Source of the DNA: an uncultured Desulfobacter sp.
Lineage (GTDB): Bacteria > Desulfobacterota > Desulfobacteria > Desulfobacterales > Desulfobacteraceae
Length of the DNA: 64,000 nucleotides
Direction: 5' to 3'
NCBI RefSeq assembly: GCF_963677125.1
Contig: NZ_OY781882.1
Span: 2,364,501 to 2,428,500, forward strand
Positions 51,785-60,557 of the stretch are shown one piece after another. The position numbers and the translations under genes were made by a program. The notes beneath the pieces were generated by a model. The model did not search any database and had not been told where the DNA came from. It saw only the letters and a list, made by a program, of their open reading frames with translations. The first letter of the stretch is position 1; the number at the start of each line of letters is the position of its first letter.

Positions 51785-53075
51785 GAAAGGACTCCATCCT
51801 GCCTAAACAATTATCGATCGCCCCTGCGTTGTCTTTAAAAATTTGCAAGGCATTTTGTCCGATACGCCTGCAATGATCCGGATTGCGGAGCATGTGCTCC
51901 AATTCACGGGCCAGGGCTTTTTCGTCATTGACCTGGATACCGCCTTCACCCTGGATAAATAACTGTGCCATTTCACGAAAATCCGTCATATGGCTGCCAA
52001 ATAATACCGGCTTGCCAAACACGGCCGGTTCCAAAAGATTATGCCCGCCCCTGTCCACCAAAGAACCACCCACAAAGGCAAACTCGCAGACAGCATAGGC
52101 CTTGGCCAGAACGCCAATGGTGTTAAGAAACATAATATCTACATTTCTTTTATTTTCCAATGGATCCAGGTAGCATGCCACCTTGAATCCTTCCAGGGGC
52201 AATTCTCTGAGCAAGACGGGACACCGGCACGGATCCCGGGGCGCAATGACAAGTTTGAGCGCAGGATCCCGTCGCCTTGCCTGGATAAACGCTCGGATCA
52301 CCATGGATTCTTCACCGGGATGAGTAGAGCCGGCAATCATTATTCGGTAACCCGGGTGAAACCCCAGATCCCGGGCAAGGCCTGAAATATCTTCTGGTGA
52401 CAACCCGGGACGAGGCTGGTCAAACTTGATATTGCCGGTAACCTGTATACGGTTTGCGGGCACACCAAGCTGTTCAAAACCCAAGGCATCCTGCCGGGTT
52501 TGGGCCATGACACAGGAAAGCTTTGAAAAAAACAATTGAGCCAACGGCCCTATACATCGATACCCCTTTAAGGATTTTGGCGACAACCGGGCATTCACAA
52601 GAACCACGGGAATCCCGCGTCGATGCATGACAGACAAAAAACCTGGCCATAGATCCGTTTCCACCAGACAAACAATATCCGGTGAAATGCGCCAAGCAAC
52701 CCGCATCACTGCAAACCAGAAATCAAAGGGGAAATACCCCACAGCCGAGACCAGGGAGCCTGACCGCTCCGGTGGCATCAACTCAAGGGCACGCTCAAAT
52801 CCGGTTTTAGTGGATGCTGTCAACACAATGTGGTGTGTCGGATATTTCTTTTTCAAAGCCTGTACCAGGGGCAGACTTGAATTCACTTCACCCACAGACA
52901 GGGCATGCACCCAAATTCTTCGGGTGTTCGCTTCTTTTTTAGGAAGCCGGGTAAAAAGCCCTAAGCGCTGCAATAAATTGGCCCGCCGTTTGGCTGAAAC
53001 CATCCAGATCACAGGTAAAAAAGGCAGGCAGAAAAAAAACACCGCAAAGGTAAAAAGATGATAAAAAACAATCAT
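51777..53075 (-). CDS. waaA: 3-deoxy-D-manno-octulosonic acid transferase
   Basis: A 432-residue GT30 enzyme that adds Kdo to lipid IVA. A membrane anchor lies at 3-25. The catalytic Glu is in WVHALSVGEVNSSLPL. The donor half has MIAGSTHPGEE, FVGGSLVDRGGHNLLEPAVFGKPVLFG and the basic motif before it. Mono- or bifunctionality cannot be told from sequence. It lies between lpxK and lptG. Confidence 0.95.
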   Translation of the reverse strand: MIVFYHLFTFAVFFFCLPFLPVIWMVSAKRRANLLQRLGLFTRLPKKEANTRRIWVHALSVGEVNSSLPLVQALKKKYPTHHIVLTASTKTGFERALELMPPERSGSLVSAVGYFPFDFWFAVMRVAWRISPDIVCLVETDLWPGFLSVMHRRGIPVVLVNARLSPKSLKGYRCIGPLAQLFFSKLSCVMAQTRQDALGFEQLGVPANRIQVTGNIKFDQPRPGLSPEDISGLARDLGFHPGYRIMIAGSTHPGEESMVIRAFIQARRRDPALKLVIAPRDPCRCPVLLRELPLEGFKVACYLDPLENKRNVDIMFLNTIGVLAKAYAVCEFAFVGGSLVDRGGHNLLEPAVFGKPVLFGSHMTDFREMAQLFIQGEGGIQVNDEKALARELEHMLRNPDHCRRIGQNALQIFKDNAGAIDNCLGRMESFLD

Positions 53076-53085
53076 AAAATCAGCA

Positions 53086-54165
53086 TTATTCCGTTTGAAT
53101 CAGATATATACAGCCCAGACATAGAAAAACTATATTGCCCAACCAAGCCGCCACCATCGCCGGCAAAATCTTTGCATAGCCCAAAGAGGCAGTAAACCCA
53201 AAGACAAACCAGTACAAAAAACAAAACCCCATGCCCACGGCAATACCAACGGGCAGGTTGGTCTTCACAAAACCCCTCATGCCTGTAGCGGCCCCTGTCA
53301 ACGCCATGATCACACAGATAAAAGGAAATGCCAGCTTACCATACATGTCCACCTTATACGTGGTGGCATCATACCCTTCGGCACTTACTTTTTCGACATA
53401 TTGTCTAAGCTCGGTATAACTCATCTCGTTGGTCTTTTTGGCCATGCGACCAAGATCTTCAGGATTGAGATTCAGGGTGGTGACCTTTCTGGGCTTTATA
53501 GCCACACGATAATCATCAATTTTAGGATCATACACCTGTTCCGTCACATCTTCCAGAATCCATTGCCCGTTGTCATAGCCACCTTTTTCCGCATCAATAC
53601 GCCAAGCAATCTTAAAATTATCCCCCATGGTTGTGCATGTAACGCCGGCCACCGTTTTTTGAACCGGGTCAAAAAAATTAATGTGCACCAGGGTTTTGTC
53701 CGAACGGATCCAGATGTCTTTTCGACTGTGAACAACGCCTTTATTTTCAACCATCTCATGGTAGCGGATGTGGTTGGAACGTGCCATGGACAAGGGGATC
53801 AAAGTTTCACCCAGCAACACCATCAACAGCGCCAATGCACATCCGACCCAAACGGCCGGTTTGACCAGAAAATAAACGGAGATGCCCGAAGACTTTAACG
53901 CAGTAAGCTCTTCGTTCCGGTTCATGAGACCAAACACGCAAATAACGGCAAGAAGCAGTCCTGCCGGAGTAAACTGAACAAACATATACGGCATCTTAAG
54001 CAGCACATACCAGAGCCCCCGGCCCAAGGAAACATCATATTCAAGCATCCTGTCCATATGCGACAAGTAATCAATGAACACAAACAAGACCATGACCAAT
54101 GCCTGGATAATAATAAAAATTCGGATAAACTCTTTGAGCCAGTATTTGTGCAGGCATTTGATCAT
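53086..54165 (-). CDS. lptG: LPS export permease LptG
   Basis: A 359-residue inner membrane subunit of the LptB2FG exporter. Six membrane helices: three N-terminal (about 12-120) and three C-terminal (about 265-355), with a periplasmic beta-jellyroll between. Typical segments are MPYMFVQFTPAGLLLAVICVFG, NRNEELTALKSSGIS and the late GFCFLYWFVFG. LptG rather than LptF from the MLLEY-like LEYDVSLGRGLWYVLLKMP and order. It overlaps lptF by 4 bases. Confidence 0.93.
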   Translation of the reverse strand: MIKCLHKYWLKEFIRIFIIIQALVMVLFVFIDYLSHMDRMLEYDVSLGRGLWYVLLKMPYMFVQFTPAGLLLAVICVFGLMNRNEELTALKSSGISVYFLVKPAVWVGCALALLMVLLGETLIPLSMARSNHIRYHEMVENKGVVHSRKDIWIRSDKTLVHINFFDPVQKTVAGVTCTTMGDNFKIAWRIDAEKGGYDNGQWILEDVTEQVYDPKIDDYRVAIKPRKVTTLNLNPEDLGRMAKKTNEMSYTELRQYVEKVSAEGYDATTYKVDMYGKLAFPFICVIMALTGAATGMRGFVKTNLPVGIAVGMGFCFLYWFVFGFTASLGYAKILPAMVAAWLGNIVFLCLGCIYLIQTE

Positions 54166-55355
54166 GACTTTGTGGTCCCTTTTCTAAAACGACCCATAAC
54201 AGCTGCCGGAAGATGTTGTATCCAAAGCGGCAGATGCACGGGCCGCTCTTTGGCATTACGGATTAAAAGGAAAATCCCAGCCCCTCCCATGACCACATTG
54301 GGCAGCCACATGCCAATGACCGGCGGATAGCGCCCGGCCTCGCCGCCGGACCAGCCAAAGGCCAGCAGCAGATAGTAAAGCAGAAAAAAACCGATGCCCA
54401 TACCCAAACCGTTTGATTTTCTTAAAGAGGAGGACTGAACGCCAAGAGGAAACGCCAACACGCCCAAGGCAAGACATGCAAAGGGAATGGAAAATTTTTC
54501 ATGCAGCACCAGCCGCGCCTCACTGTCCATTTCAGAATTTTTAAACCCCTTACGGATACGCTGGACCAGCTCATGCAGACCCATTTCATCAAAATCTTTT
54601 CTCACTGCTTTGGTCTGATTTTTCTGCATGCCGGCAAGATCGATATTGATGTCATAGTGGCCGAAATTAATACTGGTCACGGAATGATCCTGAACATTGA
54701 CCTGGTTGATCATACCGTCATACAGCCGAATCGTGTATACATCGCGGTTTTCCTGGCGCACCAGGCGCCCCCGGGGTGCCGTTGAGATGGAAACCATATC
54801 GGCCGTTCGGCGGTCCTCAATGAATACGTCCGTCAAATCCCGGGTGTTCATGTCCACATGGGCCACATAAATCATGATCCCGTCAAGCTGACTGTTGAAC
54901 TGACGTTCCTGCAGCGCCGCATCAATACTGGATCTGGCAAGCTCTATGGTTTTCACCTTCAAGGCCAGTTTACCTTTGGGAATCCCATAAACCGTCACCC
55001 ACATGGTGATTAAAAAGGTCATCAAAGAGAACAAGAGAACCGGCGGTAAAAGTTTATACAAAGACATGCCGGCGCCTTTCAGGGCGATAATTTCATTTTC
55101 CCCTGACATGCGCATGACGGTCAAAAGCACCGAAACCATAGCTGACATAGGAATGGTAAACTCCATGAATCGCGGCAGGGTATAAGATATCAAAAGAAAA
55201 ATATCCATAATACTGGCGTTATAGTTAACCACCATATTTGTAATATCCGGAATACGGGTCATCAAAAACACCGAGGTTAAAAAAAAGGTGCTTATGGCAA
55301 AAGGTGGGATAAATTCAAAAAACAAATAGGTATGTATGCGTTTAAAAAGCTTCAT
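54162..55355 (-). CDS. lptF: LPS export permease LptF
   Basis: A 397-residue partner of LptG with the same six-helix plus jellyroll layout. TLPRFMEFTIPMSAMVSVLLT, MSGENEIIALKGAGMSLYKL and FACLALGVLAFPLGVQ are typical of YjgP/YjgQ proteins. A basic C-terminal tail (RKGTTKS) is present. lptF-lptG-waaA-lpxK form one minus-strand unit that finishes and exports LPS. Confidence 0.93.
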   Translation of the reverse strand: MKLFKRIHTYLFFEFIPPFAISTFFLTSVFLMTRIPDITNMVVNYNASIMDIFLLISYTLPRFMEFTIPMSAMVSVLLTVMRMSGENEIIALKGAGMSLYKLLPPVLLFSLMTFLITMWVTVYGIPKGKLALKVKTIELARSSIDAALQERQFNSQLDGIMIYVAHVDMNTRDLTDVFIEDRRTADMVSISTAPRGRLVRQENRDVYTIRLYDGMINQVNVQDHSVTSINFGHYDINIDLAGMQKNQTKAVRKDFDEMGLHELVQRIRKGFKNSEMDSEARLVLHEKFSIPFACLALGVLAFPLGVQSSSLRKSNGLGMGIGFFLLYYLLLAFGWSGGEAGRYPPVIGMWLPNVVMGGAGIFLLIRNAKERPVHLPLWIQHLPAAVMGRFRKGTTKS

Positions 55356-55438
55356 CGGCTTGGAAAATAAGAGCTCCCGCTCATTGTGTCAATTAGTATT
55401 GTTTGCATTACATTATTTTTCTGGTATGAATCGATATT

Positions 55439-56080
55439 ATGAAAACAGTCATTGTAGCAAACGGCACCCTGTGTCAAACAGACAGGCTTTTATCCCGAAT
55501 ACAACAAGCGGACATGGTTATTGCGGCAGACGGCGGCGCAGTTCATCTTCACCACATGGGCATTGTTCCCCGGATTATCATCGGCGACCTTGATTCCATT
55601 CCTGAAAACATCCTTTCATTGTTTAAGGAAAAACAAGTTAAAATTTTAAAGCATCCGGTACGCAAAGACCAGACAGATATGGAATTATGTATGGAATATG
55701 CCATCACCCATGGATGTACAGACCTTCTTATTATAGGAGCAACCAGCACCCGCCTTGATCATACCCTGGCAAATATTTTTATCCTGCGCAGACTTGCAGC
55801 CCAAGGCATCCCGACCACGCTCATTGATGCACATAATGACATTCATATTGTTGTTTCCCATCTGACACTCACAGGCTGCCCCGGCGACCTGCTATCCGTC
55901 ATCCCGATATCAGACCATGTTCAAGGATTGACCCTGGAGGGGCTGGAGTACCCATTGACGAATCAAGCCCTTTGCATGGGTTCAACCATGGGAATCAGCA
56001 ATGTATTCACACAGGATAACGCATGCATCAGTCTCACGTCCGGGGCTGTTTTGGTCATAAAACCCAAGGAAGAAAACTGA
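55439..56080 (+). CDS. thiN: Thiamine pyrophosphokinase
   Basis: A 213-residue enzyme that makes TPP from thiamine and ATP, indicating use of salvaged thiamine. The N-terminal catalytic domain has ADGGAVHLHHMG, IIGDLDSIPENIL and KDQTDMELCMEYA (the D-x-T-D acids). The GATSTRLDHTLANIFIL signature follows, and the small C-terminal thiamine-binding domain is present. Divergent from lptF, with an 83-bp gap. Confidence 0.93.
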   Translation: MKTVIVANGTLCQTDRLLSRIQQADMVIAADGGAVHLHHMGIVPRIIIGDLDSIPENILSLFKEKQVKILKHPVRKDQTDMELCMEYAITHGCTDLLIIGATSTRLDHTLANIFILRRLAAQGIPTTLIDAHNDIHIVVSHLTLTGCPGDLLSVIPISDHVQGLTLEGLEYPLTNQALCMGSTMGISNVFTQDNACISLTSGAVLVIKPKEEN

Positions 56081-56091
56081 CCAACGGCCTG

Positions 56092-56982
56092 TCAGGAGGC
56101 CTTTGAGGTTTCCTCTTTATCTTCACCGGCCTCGCCCTCTTCTCCTTCAGCGGGCTCCTCCTTACTTGGTGCAGGCGTATGTTCAATGATAAATTCTTCC
56201 ACCTTGGCGGCAGAAACGGCAACAACCACATGATCAATGGCAACTTCTTTGATCAGCCCGTCCATATATGGGTTAAGTATGGCTTTGACCTTCTCTTTCT
56301 GAACCTTGATGCGATCAAAATCAGAAACATCATCATAGGTCAATGAAGCCAGGTACATGATGGCGGCATCCCTGGCCCTTGGATGAAATTGAGGTACCGG
56401 CTGTTCGGGCATCAGTTCCAAAAGTTCCAAATGCATACTCAAACACAGGTAGCGATCCTGAGTGGCTGAAGAATGCTTGTCCAGATTAACGGCATAAGGT
56501 GCCATGGAAACAATCGGATTGACTTCCCCCGGGCCGCCTTTTCCTTTTTTCTGAACCGTTTTCTTCCACTCTTGCTTGTGGCCGTTTTCACCCTCAAGAA
56601 TCATCAGATGTTTGCTGAGTTCAAGTACTTTGTAAAAGGCAGTACTGTCTTTTTCCCAGACATCGTTTATATCTGAATCCACAACGGTAAAAATAAGCTG
56701 CCCTTCATCTAAGTGCCAGGTACCACTGGCTGTCCCTCTGGAATCAACAACTTTAGAGGTCACATCTGCAATCCTCACCGAAGATTTCCAAGTGCCTTTC
56801 ATATCAATTGAGGTGAGAATATATGTGCGATTACTAAAGTAGACCCAGTTACCCAGAACCAGCTCGGTATTGTCTTTTTCCTTTTCGCCACCGCACCCTG
56901 CAATACCGGCAAGAATTATGAAGATGACGGCGCAGACAACAGCCCACCTGCTCAGAAACACATTTCCAACCTGTTGTTCCAT
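56092..56982 (-). CDS. Hypothetical lipoprotein
   Basis: A 296-residue predicted lipoprotein. The signal helix (about 12-29) ends in GIAGC, with the lipidated Cys near residue 30. The middle (about 40-135) looks like a lipocalin-type beta barrel (NWVYFSNRTYILTSID, GTWHLDEGQLIFTVVD). The part from 165 on (RYLCLSMHLELLEL, IDHVVVAVSAAKVEEFIIEH) recalls the FliL-like domain, and the tail is Glu-rich. Function unknown. It faces thiN with 11 bp between stops. Confidence 0.75.
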   Translation of the reverse strand: MEQQVGNVFLSRWAVVCAVIFIILAGIAGCGGEKEKDNTELVLGNWVYFSNRTYILTSIDMKGTWKSSVRIADVTSKVVDSRGTASGTWHLDEGQLIFTVVDSDINDVWEKDSTAFYKVLELSKHLMILEGENGHKQEWKKTVQKKGKGGPGEVNPIVSMAPYAVNLDKHSSATQDRYLCLSMHLELLELMPEQPVPQFHPRARDAAIMYLASLTYDDVSDFDRIKVQKEKVKAILNPYMDGLIKEVAIDHVVVAVSAAKVEEFIIEHTPAPSKEEPAEGEEGEAGEDKEETSKAS

Positions 56983-57199
56983 GACATTTCCCCGAAAAAA
57001 TTGACATTGGAATACGTTTGATTTTCACTTGTGATTACACAAGCTACCATGGTCGATGTTACGGGTCAACCAGGACAAAAACCATTGGCTGCTTGCCTCA
57101 TGCCCGGATAATAGTATACAATAGCATTTTAAAAACTAAAATATCTTAAAATACCCATTTAATGATAAAGAACCCGGACACAATAAATACAGTATAATC

Positions 57200-57703
57200 A
57201 TGGCCGTAACAGAACTGAGCAATCAAAGATGTCAAACCCTTTTGATATCAATTCGTAAAATCATCCAGGCAGTCGACATTCATTCCAGAAAGCTGAATAA
57301 AAAATTTGGTCTGACCGGCCCCCAGCTTATTGTACTCCAGGAAATTTCCTCCCATGGCCAGATTTCCATTACCCCGTTATCCCGTGCCACAAGCTTAAGT
57401 CAGGCAACAGTAACAGATATTACCAAGCGTCTCGAGACGCGTGGATACATTGCCAGAAAAAAAAGAGAGGATGACAGGCGGGCCGTCAGTCTTTTTCTCA
57501 CGGAAAAAGGTCAGGATATTATTCAGGACCTGCCACCACTGCTTCAGGAAACATTCACGGAACATTTTTCTGATATTGAAGACTGGGAGCAGATGATGAT
57601 TATAAGTGCATTTGAGCGGGTGGTTAGCCTGATGGCGGCAGATAAATTAGACGCGTCGCCTATCCTGCTTGCAGGCCCCATCCAACAGCCCCCTAACAGT
57701 TAA
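57200..57703 (+). CDS. MarR-family transcriptional regulator
   Basis: A 167-residue dimeric winged-helix regulator. The HTH is TPLSRATSLSQATVTDITKR (about 63-82), and the wing is ARKKREDDRRAVSLFLTEKG with the family DxR residues. The C-terminal helix dimerises. No divergent target lies next to it: the lipoprotein gene starts 217 bp upstream on the other strand and could be controlled, but no clear operator was seen. It ends 2 bp before a palindromic repeat. Confidence 0.93.
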   Translation: MAVTELSNQRCQTLLISIRKIIQAVDIHSRKLNKKFGLTGPQLIVLQEISSHGQISITPLSRATSLSQATVTDITKRLETRGYIARKKREDDRRAVSLFLTEKGQDIIQDLPPLLQETFTEHFSDIEDWEQMMIISAFERVVSLMAADKLDASPILLAGPIQQPPNS

Positions 57704-57705
57704 AT

Positions 57706-57848
57706 AGTGTCTGAACGAAAACCTGGAAATTTTGTCGAGTACAAGGCAGACTGAAATTTTAACCGGAGGAATACATATAGTCTTTCGAGAATTAAAATTT
57801 CAGTCTAACGCCGTAATCGGCAAAATTTACGGTTTTCGGTCGGGCACT
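57706..57848. repeat. Imperfect palindromic repeat, family A, copy 4 (longest)
   Basis: The left arm starts AGTGTCTGAACGAAAACC. The complement of the right arm starts AGTGCCCGACCGAAAACC. Inside, CAGACTGAAATTTTAA pairs with TTAAAATTTCAGTCT. The whole 143 bp can fold into one long hairpin. It follows the marR stop by 2 bp. Confidence 0.75.
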
Positions 57849-57898
57849 AAATAGAAAGTCTTTCGATGCGTAGTGGATAGTAGTACTTAAAAAAACTA

Positions 57899-57942
57899 AA
57901 AAGGCGTCTTTTATTTTCCTATAAACAAAAGACGCCTTTTCT
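57899..57942. terminator. Bidirectional intrinsic terminator
   Basis: AAAAGGCGTCTTTT and AAAAGACGCCTTTT form a 13-14-bp stem around a 14-base loop, with A and T runs on both sides. It ends both marR (plus) and the selenoprotein gene (minus). Confidence 0.85.
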
Positions 57943-57970
57943 GAAATAACACGATACGTTTTGGTCTAAC

Positions 57971-58282
57971 TTATCCGCAAGATCCTGAACATCCCCCGCA
58001 GTTGCCGCCCTGCCCCAGATCAAGACTCGAATCAAGGCTGAACCCCATACCGTTAAAGTCTATTTTAATCATTTGTGCTTTTTCCATAAACTCTTTGTCT
58101 ACCAGAAATTTTAACCCTTTGATGTCAAAAAGGTCGTCGCTATCTTTAGGCTCATCCAGAGCCATTGCTAAAGACGGGCCCGCTCAGCCGCCGGAGTTAA
58201 GAAAAATCCGGATAGGGGACGGCTCATTCCCCTGAAAATAATTGTCGATCTGCGTTTTTGCAGCATCTGTAAGTTCAATCAT
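57971..58282 (-). CDS. HesB/IscA-like selenoprotein, read through in-frame UGA
   Basis: A 103-residue protein of the HesB/IscA iron-sulfur fold if UGA is read as selenocysteine. ATG 58282-58280 has an AGGAG site ahead. The frame runs MIELTDAAKTQIDNYFQ to RIFLNSGG, then TGA (58186-58184, codon 33), then AGPSLAMALDEPKD and on to TAA at 57971. In A-type proteins the position after GG is the first conserved Cys ligand, so Sec replaces exactly that residue. The downstream half is well conserved (DIKGLKFLVDKEFM, FNGMGFSL), and the end is GGNCGGCSGSCG, which supplies the remaining thiol ligands. An isolated ORF starting at the later Met would lack the first beta strands. HesB-like selenoproteins are known in this phylum. 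Exact role in Fe-S handling unknown. Confidence 0.88.
58149..58186 (-). promoter_or_regulatory. Putative bacterial SECIS element
   Basis: Right after the UGA, GGGCC and GGCUC can pair (one G-U) around a 13-base loop that contains GU and UUUAG. Position and size fit a bacterial selenocysteine insertion element bound by SelB. The fold is hand-drawn. Confidence 0.5.
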
Positions 58283-58446
58283 TGAAAAGACTCCTTTTAT
58301 TCAGTATATAAACCCCAGGCCTTGGCCTAGTATTAAACCTAATTTTAACCATGCATTATTATGTGTCAATGTCAAGATCTTGCCTTTTTGATTCATTTGT
58401 AACATATTGAAGTTTTGTTATCCTTGCTTTACACGTCGATTTATTT

Positions 58447-59535
58447 ATGAACTCACCAGAGATGAAACTGTCTGTCCCCTTTATTCCGGATGAAGGCTAT
58501 GCCCGATTTCTCACCCGACATGCATCAAGCCTTTCTTCCATATATTTTCCATTGCCGTCAGGACCTGTAACCGATGCAAGGGTGCGCATCGGTGAAGACC
58601 TTGCCGCTGAGACCCGTGATCTGTGCGCCACTCTGTCTTTGTTAAAGGCAATTGATAAATATGTTTTAATGAACACCCGCTTCATGCCCCCCAATGTTTA
58701 TACGAACAATACGCTTTTGTCCGGTATACTCAACGATATTGAACGCCTTGATAAAAATATCGGTATAAAAGGCATCGTACTTTCAGATATGTATCTATTG
58801 CGCGCCCTTGACCAGACAGGACATGCAATTGTTCCTCGTCTTGAACTGGTACCAGGCATAAACACCATGCAGGACAGCCCTGGGAAATTATTCTCTTTTT
58901 TTGAACTGCTTGCCTTTTCCCGTTTTAAAAAACCGGCCCGTATCGTACCGGACCGCGCTTTAAACAGAAACCCTGAAAAGCTATCCGTTTTGTCAAAGGC
59001 GGCCAAAAATTACGACCCGGACATACGTATTGAACTTTTAGCCAATGAGGGCTGCATTTACCAATGCCCGTTCAAGCTCAGCCATGATGCCCATATATCC
59101 CTTTCAAATACCGGGTTTGCCAGGGAAACCACATTTCAAATGAATCAAAATTTGGGATGCCAGGCCTATTTCAACTTTCGCCCCCATGCGTTTTTAAAAT
59201 CCCCTTTTATCCGCCCCGAGGACATTCACCATTATCAGGGGATTGCCGACGGGATAAAGCTTTGCGGCCGCACCCGGGGCGTAAAATTTTTAAAAAGGTG
59301 TATCAGCGCCTATATTAGCGGGTGTTTTGACGGCAACCTTCTTGACCTGATGGACACACCGGAAATACTTGCCCGGCAATGGCACATAGACAATACCCGT
59401 ATAGGGACTCAATTTTTCACCCATCTTACCTCCTGTACAAAAATGTGCAAACCATGTAAGATATGTTCCAAAATATTCAACCAGGCTTCCTGGAAAAAAG
59501 ACATAACTTTCAAATCTTATAAGGACTTCCAATGA
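58447..59535 (+). CDS. U32-peptidase-like protein with C-terminal cysteine cluster
   Basis: A 362-residue protein related to the U32 family (RlhA, UbiU/UbiV-like TIM barrels). The signature is seen as RIVPDRALNRNPEKLS and LLANEGCIYQCPFKLSHDA (about 195-225), then the late Cys in KFLKRCISAY. UbiU/UbiV members bind a 4Fe-4S cluster and hydroxylate substrates. Here the C-terminus also has CTKMCKPCKIC, a dense cysteine motif. No signal peptide. Its stop overlaps the galE ATG by 4 bases, so the two are coupled, which hints at envelope or sugar work. The actual reaction is unknown. Confidence 0.72.
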   Translation: MNSPEMKLSVPFIPDEGYARFLTRHASSLSSIYFPLPSGPVTDARVRIGEDLAAETRDLCATLSLLKAIDKYVLMNTRFMPPNVYTNNTLLSGILNDIERLDKNIGIKGIVLSDMYLLRALDQTGHAIVPRLELVPGINTMQDSPGKLFSFFELLAFSRFKKPARIVPDRALNRNPEKLSVLSKAAKNYDPDIRIELLANEGCIYQCPFKLSHDAHISLSNTGFARETTFQMNQNLGCQAYFNFRPHAFLKSPFIRPEDIHHYQGIADGIKLCGRTRGVKFLKRCISAYISGCFDGNLLDLMDTPEILARQWHIDNTRIGTQFFTHLTSCTKMCKPCKICSKIFNQASWKKDITFKSYKDFQ

Positions 59536-60548
59536 AAATCCTTGTCACCGGCGGTGCCGGATATATCGGCAGCCACACCTGCGTCGAATTGCTTAACCAG
59601 GGCCATGAAGTAGTGGTCATAGACAATCTTGTCAACTCGTCTGCCCAGGCCCTGGACCGGGTCAGAAACATTACGGGAAAAGCGTTATCGTTTTTTCAAA
59701 CGGATTTGCTGGATGAAGCCGCCACCCACGAAGTGTTCAATGCCCATAAAGATATTGAAGCCGTCATCCATTTTGCCGGGCTTAAAGCGGTGGGAGAATC
59801 CGTTTCACAGCCCCTGCGCTATTACCACAACAATATCACAGGCACTTTGAACCTGATAGCAGCCATGGAAAACGCAGGTGTTACGGCCATTGTATTTTCA
59901 TCATCTGCCACGGTTTACGGCAACCCGGCACATCTTCCCATCACTGAAGACTTCCCGTTGTCCGTAACCAATCCTTACGGTAGAACCAAACTGATGATTG
60001 AAGAAATTTTGTCTGATCTATATACAGCCGATCCCAAATGGCACATCACCCTACTGCGATATTTCAACCCGGTGGGCGCACATCCGTCCGGAGAGATTGG
60101 CGAAGATCCCAGGGACATTCCCAACAATCTGATGCCTTATGTTGCCCAGGTCGCCATCGGACAGTTACCCCGGGTCAATGTTTTCGGCAATGATTACGAG
60201 ACTCCGGACGGCACAGGTGTCCGGGATTTTATCCATGTCACCGACCTTGCCAAAGGACATATCAGCTGCCTTCAAAAGCTAATGGAAAACCCTGGTGTGG
60301 GGATTTACAACCTTGGCACCGGTCGGGGCTATTCCGTCATTGAAATGATTAAAGGATTTGAAAAGGCCTGCGGACATAATATCCCATATAAAATAGCGCC
60401 TCGCCGGCCGGGTGACATTGCCGCATGCTGGGCAGACCCGTCTAAAGCCGAGCGGGAACTTGGCTGGAAAGCCACCCTGGACATGGATGATATGTGCAAA
60501 GATACTTGGCGCTGGCAGCAGAAAAACCCCAAAGGCTATGATTCATAA
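59532..60548 (+). CDS. galE: UDP-glucose 4-epimerase
   Basis: A 338-residue SDR-type enzyme that interconverts UDP-glucose and UDP-galactose for LPS or polysaccharide. NAD loop GGAGYIGSHTC at 7-17. The catalytic Ser is in SSSATVYG, and the YxxxK pair is in NPYGRTKLMIEE. RYFNPVGAHPSG and GTGRGYSV are typical. Full length, high certainty. Confidence 0.97.
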   Translation: MKILVTGGAGYIGSHTCVELLNQGHEVVVIDNLVNSSAQALDRVRNITGKALSFFQTDLLDEAATHEVFNAHKDIEAVIHFAGLKAVGESVSQPLRYYHNNITGTLNLIAAMENAGVTAIVFSSSATVYGNPAHLPITEDFPLSVTNPYGRTKLMIEEILSDLYTADPKWHITLLRYFNPVGAHPSGEIGEDPRDIPNNLMPYVAQVAIGQLPRVNVFGNDYETPDGTGVRDFIHVTDLAKGHISCLQKLMENPGVGIYNLGTGRGYSVIEMIKGFEKACGHNIPYKIAPRRPGDIAACWADPSKAERELGWKATLDMDDMCKDTWRWQQKNPKGYDS

Positions 60549-60557
60549 GGAGGTTGT

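Noticed and set aside
57971..58165. Short 64-codon ORF as a stand-alone gene
   Set aside because: It starts in the middle of a HesB fold and lacks a ribosome-binding site. Reading the upstream in-frame TGA as Sec gives a full-length family member.
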